Source of the DNA: Xiphydria camelus
Lineage: Eukaryota > Arthropoda > Insecta > Hymenoptera > Xiphydriidae
Assembly (NCBI GenBank): GCA_963678675.1
Contig: OY783199.1
Location: 10,252,356 to 10,316,355 of the forward strand
Length of the DNA stretch: 64,000 nt
Direction: 5' to 3'
Positions 54,310-64,000 of this stretch are shown here, piece by piece (the stretch's first letter is position 1; each line of letters begins with the position of its first letter). The notes below the pieces were generated by a model. That model was not told where the DNA came from and did no database searches. It was given only the letters and a program-made list of their open reading frames with translations. The position numbers were made by a program, and so were the translations under genes.

Positions 54310-55160
54310 TGAACTTTATTAAATAAAAGAAAAGTGGCATTAAAATACATAGAAGTAATAACCCCCGACCTATCCCGTCACTGCCATTGGTAGCCCGCTC
54401 ATTATCAGACATAAAAGTTAGAAATTTGCAAAACTGTAGGAGGGAAATATATCATGTCATACATGGTTGAATTTGTAATAAAATTTCCTAAATTTTTGTC
54501 CACATGACTAAACCGAAATTTCGAAAAATTAGATAAAAAATTTTTTTTTTTTTGAAAAAGAATGCTTTTTTTCAAAATCTGTTTAGGGGATTTTATTATA
54601 CTAAAAAAACCAAACAAAACGTACATTGAAAGTTTTCATCTATCTCGCTTCGTTTCGGAGATAGCTCGAAGGGGGTGAAAATTCAGGGGTCCATTTCACC
54701 CCCTTAAACCAAAATTGGGCCGCTATAAAAAAATAGGGGTCTCTTATTTTTCGATAAACTTTAAATTTACGAAGTTTCATCAAGATCGGAAGCGGCGGCC
54801 TCGAAACGTTTCCTTGTTAGTAGAGGTTTTGGATTCTGTATTTTTATTCGTTCATTCGAACGTTAATTATTGGTTTACTGGAAATCCAGTGTTTTACATG
54901 AGTTTTGATGTGTAAACATCTATTACGGCGGTATGAGGGTAAACCTCGGGAAATGGGACGGAAATGTGAAGCCGGATGTGATTAGTGCGCAGTGATTCGT
55001 GCGCAGCTACTTCAGCGCTTGCGGCCTAGGGTGGCGTTACATTTTCTTGTCGATGATGTCGATATTGGGACCGTGCAACTGCTTGGAGGGGATACGGCAA
55101 ACGATCGTGCGCAACTAGTGGTGAAGGCTTGAAGTTATGCCAGCCACTACGGCTGCCGGG
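54310..55160. other. No recognisable gene
   Basis: Contains a T run at 54540-54554 and a GC-richer stretch at 54960-55150. No TE signature found. Confidence 0.35.
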
Positions 55161-55598
55161 TTAAAGTACATTACGGTATGTCCCACTCTGTACCTATATG
55201 GCAGTCAACGTGTCTAAAGGTGAGTAAACCGGCCCTAAATGTTATATTTACTGTTTATTGCAATTCTATACATATAAATAATGGCTATAAAATACACCTG
55301 ATGAAAAATATTCATATTGTTGTTCACTAATTGGTTTTGCCGAGGATTTCTATATTTTTATCGTATTTGGTACTGTATAAAAGTGCAGGATTTTTCGCCG
55401 ACTACTGCCACCAGGTGTCACTGTACGGGTGTTGCACGGTCCCAATAGTAAATCGCTATACAACCTACTAATAGCGCAGCTAGGATTGGTGACGCATACA
55501 AGCCTAGTCACTTTCTCCTAGCTTCCCCACGCGCTCCGTAAACAGCTAACACTTGTATCTCTGTCTAAATAATCTATAATATATCATAATACCGTATA

Positions 55599-55742
55599 CC
55601 GCACGTCCCGTAAGAAGCGCAACAAGGGACATTTTTCTTCGGCAATATTTGCCGATGGTGTTCGAGTCTTTTATAAGTATGTGCACCGTTGGCAAATCTG
55701 CCGACGGCAAATGTCGCTTGTTGCGTTTCTTACGGGATACCG
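55599..55742. mobile_element. 144-bp palindromic TA MITE, copy 2
   Basis: Same arms as 47040-47182 (CCCGTAAGAAGCGCAACAAG; GCAATATTTGCCGATGGTG) with more substitutions. TA at 55597-55598 and 55743-55744. Confidence 0.8.
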
Positions 55743-55769
55743 TAAATACCATAATTCACAAATCCACGA

Positions 55770-55940
55770 CTTCGAGGTTAGACGCTTCGATCTCCCGAAT
55801 TGATACCAACTCTACCGACTCTATTCCGACTTGACTTCTACCTACCGGTAAAAGTTGCTCAAATACCGACCAAGCACGGCCGAAAGAAAATTTCAAGGTA
55901 CCTGTAACTACGTGCGGTTCTGTGCCGAACATACGGTAAT
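55770..55940 (-). repeat. R1 block with GGTATGTCCC-type edge
   Basis: GACTTCGAGGTTAGACGCTT, CGATCTCCCGAATTGATACC and TACCGACCAAGCACGGCC match other R1 copies in reverse. CATACGGTA ends it at 55930-55938; a GGTATGTCCCACTCTGTAC edge at 55174 may be the other end of a composite element. Confidence 0.6.
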
Positions 55941-56127
55941 GCAGTACCGGGCTTATCCAGGTACGAGAGAAACAATTAACCGTTCAAGGTAGCCTGGCGG
56001 GTCCTCGCGGTCGACATTCTTGATCCGTGAGTGCGGCGCTCGGGAAAGCGTAAAGTTAGCAACGGTACATTCGAACTTCGGACACGGACTCCGACAGCCC
56101 CAGCGTCATCGGCTGTTCCACCACTCT

Positions 56128-56205
56128 CCTCTAATTAGCTAATCAGGGTGGATAGCGTCGCCCACGCTATCCCCTCCGTTGATCGAAAAGTTACTACGTT
56201 CCGAA
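56128..56205 (+). repeat. Fragment matching the upstream region of the 42861 transposon
   Basis: The reverse complement gives CGGAGGGGATAGCGTGGGCG, close to 44586-44610 just upstream of the gene in the first long-TIR element. It suggests a dispersed promoter fragment or solo piece of the same family. Confidence 0.45.
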
Positions 56206-56727
56206 CTATGTAAGACGAAGCCAGGAGGCTTCCGGCGTCTTCTCTTCTCTTAATTGTATCAGTCATCAACGCATCTTGTATCACTTGAATATATCCATAT
56301 TAGTCTTATAGTGAGTGCAGTGTTCAGTTTATTCGTTACTCGTTTCCGCACCTTTGAAGCAGAGTGGTTTAGCGCTCCACGGCCACGACCCGCCATCTAC
56401 AGACGACCTGGACCGGCTCGGTATGCAACAGCAGTGAATTAATCCACTCCGATTGAAGCTGCCAGTAAGTATTATTATTACAGAATTTTACTGTAAATAT
56501 TAAATGCTGTACTGTGCGATGTTATTAGAGTATTTTTAGAGTATTTTGAGGTTACGAAATATTGCCATGACATATAGACATACATATATATTATACAATT
56601 GATTTAATGAATAAAAAACACAAAACGAGTCTGCTAGTACTCGAGACACTGATGTGTAAACATCTAGTGAGCGAGATTTGATAGCTAAAATAAATCGGCT
56701 TATGATAGCTAAAAAAAAATAAATAAG

Positions 56728-56963
56728 TGAGTCGGAGTAGAGCCGATCGACGAGGAGTTATTCCAAATCACTTACTGTACATGGCGAACACCACTTCCAT
56801 GCAACATTGTTCTGCCAGATGTTTACACATCAATTACAAGTTAGAATGACTAATTGATGTGTAAATATCTGGCAGAACAATGTTGTGTGGAAGTGGTGTT
56901 CGCCATGTACAGTAAGTGAGTTGGAGTAACTCCTCGTCGATCGGCTCTACTCCGACTCACTTA
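56728..56963. mobile_element. 236-bp palindromic MITE, probable TA TSD
   Basis: AGTGAGTCGGAGTAGAGCCG and its inverse, arms about 110 bp, centre near 56845. Inside each arm is CACTTCCATGCAACATTGTT, shared with the cluster at 26110-26692. Confidence 0.8.
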
Positions 56964-57333
56964 TTACTTTAAATTTTCCACCATATCCTGTGTCGTTATA
57001 CTCGACCCAGCTCGACTGTCGCGTATTTTTTAAACGCTGATAGTGACATTTAACCCTGCAGTGGTGGCGCCAAGTCTATCAGAACCATAATTAAAAAGAT
57101 AAAAACAAGTAAAATATTTATATTATGACTATAATTTTGAATTCTATTAACCTATGAAGGATATTATTACGAGTATAAGTATATCATTTTATTTTGTGAG
57201 TAATGAAAATATGGAAAGTAATAAATAAAAATATACAAAACGTGTATAAACAATGAACAGTAAAATAACGCAAAGGAATAAATACAAATGTATTAATATA
57301 AACTGAAAACAAATTCTTAACTAAAACATTTTT

Positions 57334-57950
57334 CTAATGTATAATATACACACATGTTTTCTTATGTGCAATTCGGACACAACAATCCAGCATAGATAAA
57401 CAAATAAATTTTCTGCAGACTTGACAAAAATACCACGTTTTGTTGTCCTTTGTACAGAAATTGCATCGTTTTTTTATATCCGGGTTTTCGGGATCGCTCC
57501 TGGGAAAGTCAGGTGATGTTCCAACAACCTCCTGACGTCTTTGACGAACTGATGGTGGAACATTTTTTAACATAGAACGACGTCCTATGTGTTGATCTGC
57601 CATTTCAAGCACCAACTTTTTGAGATATATTCTTCGAATGACACTTTCATTTGGATTATTTATCGTAAAAATCACTTGTGAGTTTATACCAGCAATATTT
57701 ATTAAGGCATAAAATATTACCATTTTGGCTATCTTCTGGTGTTTCTGGCTGCATTATAAGTTGCGCACAGTTCAACAACGGTGTCAACACCACCTTTTGT
57801 ACTATTGTAAAAAGTTATTATTTCTGATTTATACACTAATCACCAGTCGATTCATCTATGTTGTCATGCTGTAACCTTGATGCCAAAATAACATTTTTCC
57901 CTTTTTAGGTATGTAAGACACTATCTCAGTAAAAAGAAGGCGGCATGTTC
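57334..57950 (-). pseudogene. piggyBac transposase C-terminal fragment
   Basis: On the minus strand, from about 57940: VSYIPKKGKNVILASRLQHD, then YNSTKGGVDTVVELCATYNA, then an open stretch VIFYALINIAGINSQVIFTI through KKRCNFCTKDNKTWYFCQVC to a stop at 57334. This is the last third of the DDE_Tnp_1_7 domain plus finger. At least two frame breaks upstream. Distinct in sequence from the intact copy at 30429-32256. Confidence 0.75.
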
Positions 57951-58158
57951 ATTCAGTGCCAAAAAAATTGATACGTAAAATACTCTCCAAAAAAGATTAG
58001 AAATCAGTTAAGATCGCCATGTTCAATATTTATATATAAAAAATAAAAGGCATCATGTGAAAGGAAAATTATTGTAAATCAAGTTTCTCAAAAATTTATA
58101 AAAAAAATTTCATAAAAAAAAACTTGCCGCGTTTAAGTCTTCATATTTTTCCACTATA

Positions 58159-58738
58159 CAGGGTGTTCATTTTAAAACTTACCACCCACGTGGTAATTGT
58201 CGTGTAAAGAATCAAATTACTCTCGATATGTTCATTAAATAATAATTAGGAACATTTTGTGTTCATCGTATGTTTTAGTCCTAATTATTGTTGCAAAAGA
58301 AGTTTCAGTTTTTACATTTAATTTGTTTACTTTTTTGTTAATTAGTTATTACGTAAATGTACAATATTTATTAGTTTCATTAAAATAATTAGCCAACGAA
58401 AATATACTCTTAGTTTTCTTTTGAAAAATAAAAAGTATTATTATTTAAAATCTTGAATTTCAACATTCAAAAGGGCAAGGTAACGTCAAATTTAAAAAGT
58501 AGGACGTCAAAATGTACACAATTAAAAGCCCTTTAAAATGAGGTATCACTCGACCCCCTGTTCCATTTAAGAATATTGGGGTTACCGCCACCGGAGTCAG
58601 GTGGTTGAGAGGGGGGGCGTCGAATTTTTATAAAAAATGTTCCCCCTCAATAATTTTGTTGACGTGTCTCGGCGATTTTCAGAAATATGTCTCTTTACGC
58701 AGATAACGTGGGTGGTAAGTTTTAAAATGAACACCCTG
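58159..58738. mobile_element. 580-bp TA-flanked TIR element
   Basis: CAGGGTGTTCATTTTAAAAC and exact inverse, extending through TTACCACCCACGT. TA at 58157-58158 and 58739-58740. No gene inside; non-autonomous Tc1/mariner-like. Confidence 0.85.
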
Positions 58739-58829
58739 TATACTGGTGGTATCATATAAGAGTGTATGAATTTATTTAAAATCATAAGTACATAAACATC
58801 GAATATAATTTTCTATCTCTGAATTTTTT

Positions 58830-59450
58830 ATTTTGATAACGGATCCAATATGGCGGACAAGATTTTCAAAAATTTGAATTTTTGCCAATGTAACTTCATA
58901 TCCGTAATCAGCGACCGAAAAAAAAACCCTATACCAAATTTGGCATGAATCCGTCGATTTTCGAAAATCTCGTTGGCCATATTGGATCCGCCATCTTGAA
59001 TTTTTGAAATCTGACCTCAGATTAGTGATCAGCGACCCAAAAACCCCTCTATACCAAATGAAGGGTCCAGTGGAAAAACGATGAGGGTCCATATTTCTAA
59101 AAGTTGAGAAACATGACATTTAAAGTTTCACAACGCACGGGAGTCCACTGTGCCGCCTATTTTCAACCACAGTTTTTAGTGGAATCTCAGTGTTCGTCCC
59201 CTGTAAGGTTTGATATGTTGATACTTCATGTTACAAGCTAACAGATGTCGCTAAAATATCGATTTCGAAAAAAATGGACCCTCATCGTTTTTCCACTGGA
59301 CCCTTCAAATTTGGCATGAATCCATCCATTTTCAAAAATCTTGTCCGCCATATTGGATCCGCCATCTTGAATTTTTGAAATCCGACTTCAGATTCGTGAT
59401 CAGCGACCCAAAAAACACCCTATACGGAATTTGGTTTAAGTCCATTAACT
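58830..59450 (-). repeat. Tandem satellite-like repeat with GTGATCAGCGACCC
   Basis: About three units linking CCATATTGGATCCGCCATCT, TTGAATTTTTGAAATCTGAC, GATCAGCGACCCAAAA and ACCAAATTTGGCATGAATCC. One unit is split by the MITE at 59060-59306. A solo piece is at 22435-22565. Confidence 0.7.
59060..59306. mobile_element. 247-bp MITE, GAAGGGTCC termini, copy 2
   Basis: Nearly identical to 8041-8287. TSD AAAT (59056-59059, 59307-59310). The empty target ATACCAAATTTGGCATG is present in the neighbouring units (58921-58946 and 22495). Confidence 0.9.
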
Positions 59451-59479
59451 TTTTGAAAATCATGATCACTGGCTGGTTT

Positions 59480-59748
59480 TTTGAGATTAAAAAAAATTTA
59501 ACATGATGCCAAATTTTGACACTGGATTCGTGACTGGGAGGCAAAATTACTACGGATAACATATATCGCATCAAAAGTATACCCCACTTTTTTTTTGTGT
59601 GACGGTGCACATTTTTTTGAGATTAGAAAAAAATTGTGACGTGATGGCCAAATTTGGCACTGGATTCGTGATCAAGAGGCAAAGTTACTACGGATAACAT
59701 ATATCGCATCAAATGAATACCCCACTTTTTTTTTGTGACTGTTATCGG
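59480..59748 (+). repeat. Tandem duplication of about 130 bp
   Basis: Two copies share CACTGGATTCGTGA, TTACTACGGATAACATATAT, CGCATCAAA and ACCCCACTTTTTTTTTGTG. No gene. Confidence 0.75.
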
Positions 59749-59979
59749 ACGGATCGGAATGAGCCATTTCCCACAACACCCACTCTAATAAATATCGCTA
59801 TTAGCAATCGACATTGGATGCTCGCCATCTGGTGGCGGATCCCCCCCAATCATTATTAAGACGCTATGTACAAAGTGTGGACAGCTGATCATGTTTAGTG
59901 AATGAAATTTACGTGAGAATATGTATAAAGTTTAAAGAATATAATATAATGAGTGGTGTAAGCTTCGTAGAATGAATAA

Positions 59980-60165
59980 AAAAAAATATGTAAAGTCTTA
60001 TGCAGTTAGTGGCTGCGAAAGTAATTTGAAAAAAACAGTTATCCTTGTGTTTTCACGGTTTTCCAAAACCAAATGAACGCGTAGTATACATTGAAAACCT
60101 GTTTGGAAAATTAGAAAAAAAAATAGATAAATTGAAGGGGGGCATGGCAACGTGCTACAAAATGA
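59980..60165 (+). pseudogene. THAP-like N-terminal remnant
   Basis: The frame from the ATG near 59974 reads YAVSGCESN and, after a one-base shift, FHGFPKPNERVVYIENLFGK. This recalls a THAP finger start (C-x4-C, FPK), but the first ligand position is Tyr and the rest is missing. Weak. Confidence 0.3.
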
Positions 60166-60171
60166 AACGTG

Positions 60172-60381
60172 CTACGTGAAATGAGACGTTTGAAGACAGA
60201 AAGCTATCAAACTGATACAACCGGGTGTCACATTTTCCACATTTCTACCAATTTTTATGATGTGATTAGCATTAAGGACACGATTTTCTTCAATCACATT
60301 GCGATGGAAAGGATTTGTTTGGGCCCAATCATAAATTTGATCTACAGTTATTAACATTTTTACTATTTTCTCACAAATCAC
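60172..60381 (-). pseudogene. Possible SWIM/YqaJ-type TE protein fragment
   Basis: A 69-codon minus-strand stretch contains ITVDQIYDWAQTN, VLNANHIIKIGRN and ISLIAFCLQTSH. The HxIKxG...CLQTS wording is what I remember from insect SWIM-zinc-finger/YqaJ transposon proteins. No cysteine or nuclease motifs lie within the fragment. Confidence 0.35.
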
Positions 60382-60591
60382 GTGTATTATCGAATGGTTT
60401 AGGTCTTATTCGGCGCCATATTGATTAGGTCATGCCCCCATGTCGATTCCCAATACTTCGAATACTGAATCAGCTTTGTAAGGAGGAGAAATTACGAACC
60501 CCAATAGATGACCGATCGGGAAATCCTGACACCTGGCTCATCCAGGTACAAAGGATCGAACCATCATTCGAGGTAGCCTGACCCATCTTAA

Positions 60592-60673
60592 CCCTTTCAC
60601 TGCTCCAGACGTATAAATACGTCTCTGTCCAGGATGTTCTAGGCGTCTATGTACTTCTGGAGCATCGAAAGGG
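60592..60673. mobile_element. 82-bp piggyBac-like mini-MITE
   Basis: CCCTTTCACTGCTCCAGA and inverted CCCTTTCGATGCTCCAGA, with TTAA at 60588-60591 and 60674-60677. Inner inverted words GACGTATAAATACGTC and TAGGCGTCTATGTA. Ends match the CCCTTTCG end of the piggyBac starting at 62650. Confidence 0.85.
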
Positions 60674-60897
60674 TTAATGGTCAGGGACGAGATACCGCCA
60701 CTCATATCCGTTAGATACGGGACTCAGGAATTACCCAGCGTCAAGCTCTGAATTTACTAGAGAACAACCGACACTGGGATGTATGCATTAATGACGTGTG
60801 CCGCACGTCACATCCACATTAAACTCGTGCATCGTTTGCAATCATATAATATGACTGCCTGCTTTCCTTCATCTCGAACAGTTATAGGAAAAATATA

Positions 60898-61606
60898 AAT
60901 CGCACACATGTGGCTGAAGATATTTTCCGTCGAATACGCCAGGAAAATTCAAATATGAACATGTGTGGATTTCACAGCAGAAATCTACAACGAAGCGTTG
61001 ATAATGATTGACGATTTGTGCTTAAAAATCGTGAACAAAGTTCTCAATCAATTGGGAATTCCATCACCGAATCGATCTGCTGCTACTTCGTTCGGTGTAG
61101 AATAGCGTCGTGAAGAAAATTACAACACGCGGGTGATCTTTTGTCGTAAGTGGAATCAATTATTCCTAAGCTAACTCTTGAGCAAAAAAGGTATTTACGA
61201 TCAAATAACGTAAACTGAAAATAACGGGGTTGGAGAAATCTTCTTCTTAGATGCGCCAGGAGGAACTGGTAAAACATTCCTAATTAAATTGATTTTGGTA
61301 GCAATTCGATTCCAAAATGGCATAGCCTTAGCTCTTGCATCATCCGGAATACCTGCGATATTGCTACCAGGTGGAAGAACTGCTCATTCCGCTTTGAAAT
61401 TGCCATTGAACATGCAATTCATTGAAACTCCCACGTGCAATATTTTCAAAGCATCTGGCATGAGAAAAGCATTGCAAAAATGCAAACTTATTATTTTGGG
61501 ATGAATGCACAATGCCGCACAAAAAATCGATTGACGCTCTTAATCGATCATTGCAAGATTTGCGTGGAAACATCAGACCATTAGCAGCGATAAATTGTAT
61601 CAAATA
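60898..61606 (+). pseudogene. Helitron helicase (Pif1-like) fragment
   Basis: AEDIFRRIRQEN and IYNEALIMIDDLCLKIVNKV precede the helicase start. Walker A is FLDAPGGTGKTFLIKL (61244-61288) and, after frame shift, WDECTMPHKKSIDAL is Walker B (61500-61540); RTAHSALKLPL lies between. Several stops and shifts; it breaks off after LQDLRGNIRP, losing motifs II-VI. No RepHel HUH nuclease part or Helitron ends seen. Confidence 0.85.
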
Positions 61607-61821
61607 ATCGTCAGATAAGTCATTAAGAAAAATCTTTCAGACAAATCTTAGTGACGACACTAATGCAAAGTTTTATTGAATCGAATTATTGTACACAGTT
61701 TATCTGACTGTTTGTTTGGTGAGATTTGGTAAGATTTTTCTGTAATCGTTGATCTTTCGGAAATCCGAAAAATCTGAACAATTTATTTGTTACTCCTGTG
61801 TACTTTCCTTCAGTGTTCGAT

Positions 61822-62290
61822 GAAAACATGAACGAAGACGACTTTAAACGCGTTTTATTACTCGGAATGCTGGGTTATGTGATTATAAAACGGCGCAGAA
61901 GAAATAAAAAACGGACACAAAGTGGGTTAGGACATGGTTACTGAGGAAAGAATTACATCATATGAGCCGTTGAAAACTAGAATGGTTTAAGTCACATTTC
62001 AAGTAAGCTGACACTATTTGACTGCAAAATTAAGTACAATTTGAAAAATCTGTCTAGATGATACAAAACAGATATTTACGATTTAAAATATCTGTTTGTA
62101 TCATCTAGACAGATTTTTCAAATTGTACTTAACTTTGCAGTCAAATAGTTTCAGCTTACATGAAATGTGACTTAGACCATTCTGGTTTTCAACGGCTCAT
62201 ATGCCGCTTGCAAGGCAGCTGCAAGAGGATGATCCTGATGATTTTAAAAATTACCTACGCATGAATGAAAATACTTCTTTTAGAGTCCTC
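61822..62290 (+). pseudogene. PIF/Harbinger transposase N-terminal remnant
   Basis: From ATG 61834 an acidic then basic start (NEDDFKRVLLLGMLGYVIIK, RRRRNKK), then in shifted frame WVRTWLLRKELHH. After the palindrome insertion the frame goes on PLARQLQEDDPDDFKNYLRM. This matches the region before the DDE domain of Harbinger transposases (R-x-W-V-R-x-W-L-x-R; F-x-N-F/Y-L-R-M). It is the only coding trace of the superfamily that would fit the many TWA MITEs. Confidence 0.65.
61971..62201. mobile_element. 230-bp palindromic MITE within the Harbinger remnant
   Basis: ATGAGCCGTTGAAAACTAGA and inverted ATGAGCCGTTGAAAACCAGA; arms pair to a centre at about 62090 (TTTACGATTTAAA). TSD ambiguous because CATATG is itself palindromic. 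Confidence 0.8.
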
Positions 62291-62645
62291 TACTTTCTTA
62301 AATTCTTTTCGAAAGGCTCTACGAAGGTTCTATATATTTTTTGTTGAACAAACATTTTATCTGCTTCCCCTTAAAATATGTTTTACAATACTCCACTAAT
62401 TCCTTATAACTCGTTTTTAATATTTTTATTTGTATATTCTTATGAGGTGGTTTTCCATAAATATGGGTGATTACGATGCAAATAGATCAGTCCACTAATA
62501 AATTTCTTTGATGCCATATTACAATTTGTAGTATTGCATTAATCGACTTTACATATAGCTCAAATATTTCGTCTAACATGTACTAACATGCAGATGACGC
62601 TCTGCAAAATATCTTCTGATAATTCTGGACAGATTTATCTGCCGT
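62284..62645. other. AT-rich, nothing recognised
   Basis: No gene or repeat recognised between the Harbinger remnant and the piggyBac end. Confidence 0.4.
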
Positions 62646-62656
62646 TTAACCCTTTC

Positions 62657-62852
62657 GCTATGAACGGTGACTACAGTCACCCAACACTGACGCTCGCTAG
62701 GTATGAACGGTGACTATAGGTAGTCACCCAACGACTGGCGCTCGCTAGGTACGAACGGTGACTATAGTCACCCAACGATTCACGCTCGCCAGGTACGAAC
62801 GATGACTGTTGTTACTTTACGCCTGACGCTCGCTATTTACCAACGGTGACCA
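62657..62852 (+). repeat. Subterminal tandem repeat with GGTGACTATAGTCACC palindrome
   Basis: Five units of about 43-54 bp: GAACGGTGACTATAGTCACC, a variable spacer, then GACGCTCGCTAGGTA. The palindrome is intact in units 1 and 3, expanded in unit 2 (GGTAGTCACC) and decayed in units 4-5. Likely transposase-binding sites; inferred. Confidence 0.8.
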
Positions 62853-63119
62853 TAATCATTTATTACCGACATGATTACCCATCGCAAGCATTTTGCAATT
62901 GTTTTATGTTCTGAGATGTCAGATTGGCAATATGAGCAACAGTATACAAGTAACATTTCGGTAGTACACTTATTTGAGCTCGCGTCCTCACGTTCGAAAC
63001 ATTTGCATCGTATGTGCTTTTATTATTTTCATTTTCCGCATCATTGCATTTTATTATATCTTTTGTTTATTTTTCACATCTCAAAGATTATCAATAAATT
63101 ACAAAAGAAGGAGAGAAAA

Positions 63120-64000
63120 CTGCAACGGCATTGACAACGAGAACTATGAGATGTACGATAAATCATCGGATTCCGATAGCGATACTCCAATAAACAATAT
63201 TTTTGCTGGAAAGAAGGCAATCGGCATTCGGAGGAAAAATGTACTTACATTAGTACGTCAGAATCAGAAGATGATTATGTCGAAAATGCTTTGCCATCAA
63301 CTAGTTCTAATAATATTCTATGGAGAATGTTCAATTAAGATTTCACAATTTTAATATTTCCAATTCTGGACTTCAGATAAAAGACATACGTTTTTCCTCT
63401 ACAATATTAGATTATTTTCAATTATTTTTTTCACCTGATCTTGTGGACTTTATCGTTGATAAAATAAATAACTATTGGGCACATACAGTAAGTGATGACG
63501 TGCCTAACATAAATATTGGAACAACAGTCGACGAACTGTACTGTTTTCTCGCATGTACGCTACTAATGTCGAGAAACAAAAAATTACGTCTTAACGAATA
63601 TTGGTCTAGAGATAAGTTTTTAAAAACAGATATTTTCAGTGAAATTATGAGCAGACAGATATTTAATTATATTAAAAATGTTGCATTTTGTTGATAATAA
63701 TCAGCAGTCTTCTGATCGTTTGCAAAAAATTAGCAGTATTTCCAACAGACTTCAAAAATCTTTTGAAAACTCATTTTATCCTTTTCAAAATGTATGCATA
63801 GATGAAAGTCCTTTATTATTCAAGGGCAGACTAGCTTTTAAATAGTATATACCGGCCAAAAAAAACCAATTTGGCATTAAAACGTATTATGCGATTGTAA
63901 AACAGGCTACGTACTAGATACAATTATATATACAGGTAGTGAGTCACACGTAGCAGAAAACGCGGAAGAAATTGGCAAAACAGGAAACATATGAAAAGGA
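63120..64000 (+). pseudogene. piggyBac transposase, N-terminal and early catalytic part
   Basis: The acidic start ENYEMYDKSSDSDSDTP (63140-63190) is followed by TVDELYCFLACTLLMSRNKK, LNEYWSRDKFLKTDIFSEIM and, after a frameshift near 63690, CIDESPLLFKGRLAF with the family's catalytic Asp, then an in-frame stop (63842-63844) before YIPAKKNQFGIKTY. Broken; remainder outside the window. Confidence 0.8.

Larger units (their letters stand above)
62650..64000 (+). mobile_element. piggyBac element, left part, cut by window edge
   Basis: TTAA at 62646-62649 followed by CCCTTTCGCTATGAACGG. Subterminal tandem repeats and a transposase gene on the same strand follow. The right end lies beyond the window. 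Confidence 0.8.

Noticed and set aside
59332..59610. 92-codon minus-strand ORF resembling 58772-59119
   Set aside because: Both are translations of the GTGATCAGCGACCC satellite.

Overview
The window reads as a gene-poor, transposon-dense stretch of an insect nuclear genome. The spliced piggyBac and P-type transposases, BEL/Pao retrotransposon, mariner, Helitron and PIF/Harbinger remnants, and dozens of palindromic MITEs fit an arthropod. Several protein families (the Helitron helicase wording, the GCDTTS-type protein, DUF7869) are ones I remember as abundant in ants, so Hymenoptera is my best guess; that is inference. I found no convincing single-copy host gene, no functional tRNA or rRNA gene and no CRISPR array. 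All superfamily names come from memory of families, not from searches.

Layout. 1-5.7 kb: minisatellite, two abutting MITEs, a 135-bp tandem repeat split by a MITE, and a remarkable array of five stem-loops with an invariant 18-nt loop and changing but still pairing stems (4277-4569). 5.8-7.4 kb: a 1.6-kb terminal-inverted-repeat (TIR) element with TGTTGGCAAC-type subterminal repeats. 7.6-12.6 kb: a 5-kb DNA transposon with GAAGGG termini and a 4-bp AAAT target-site duplication (TSD), carrying a degraded DUF7869 gene; a pogo-like element and a 247-bp MITE with the same type of ends are nested in it. 13.2-18.3 kb: a BEL/Pao LTR retrotransposon with 476-bp LTRs, a tRNA-Tyr primer site and a 5-bp TSD, but a broken interior. 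18.4-30 kb: satellites, long palindromes and a 2.1-kb TTAA-flanked element. 30.2-32.7 kb: a piggyBac element whose two-exon transposase of 589 aa is open throughout, the most intact gene here.

32.7-41.5 kb: two direct copies of a ~1.5-1.8 kb repeat bearing an unnamed TE gene, a mariner split by a MITE, and a 1,975-bp P element with a perfect 8-bp TSD. 42.9-45.4 kb and 48.1-51.8 kb: two long-TIR transposons (TAG...CTA ends, 3-bp A/T TSDs) whose gene joins an XPG/PIN-like acidic domain to a cysteine-rich tail, perhaps Academ-related. The second sits in a 5.6-kb mariner-like element and itself contains two more elements. 53-64 kb: DUF4817-type, piggyBac, THAP, Helitron and Harbinger remnants, and a second piggyBac running off the right edge.

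The genes form no pathway; the organising theme is nested insertion. At least six insertions can be proved inside the window, because an uninterrupted copy of the target site is present elsewhere (another repeat copy, the other TIR arm, or the neighbouring tandem unit).
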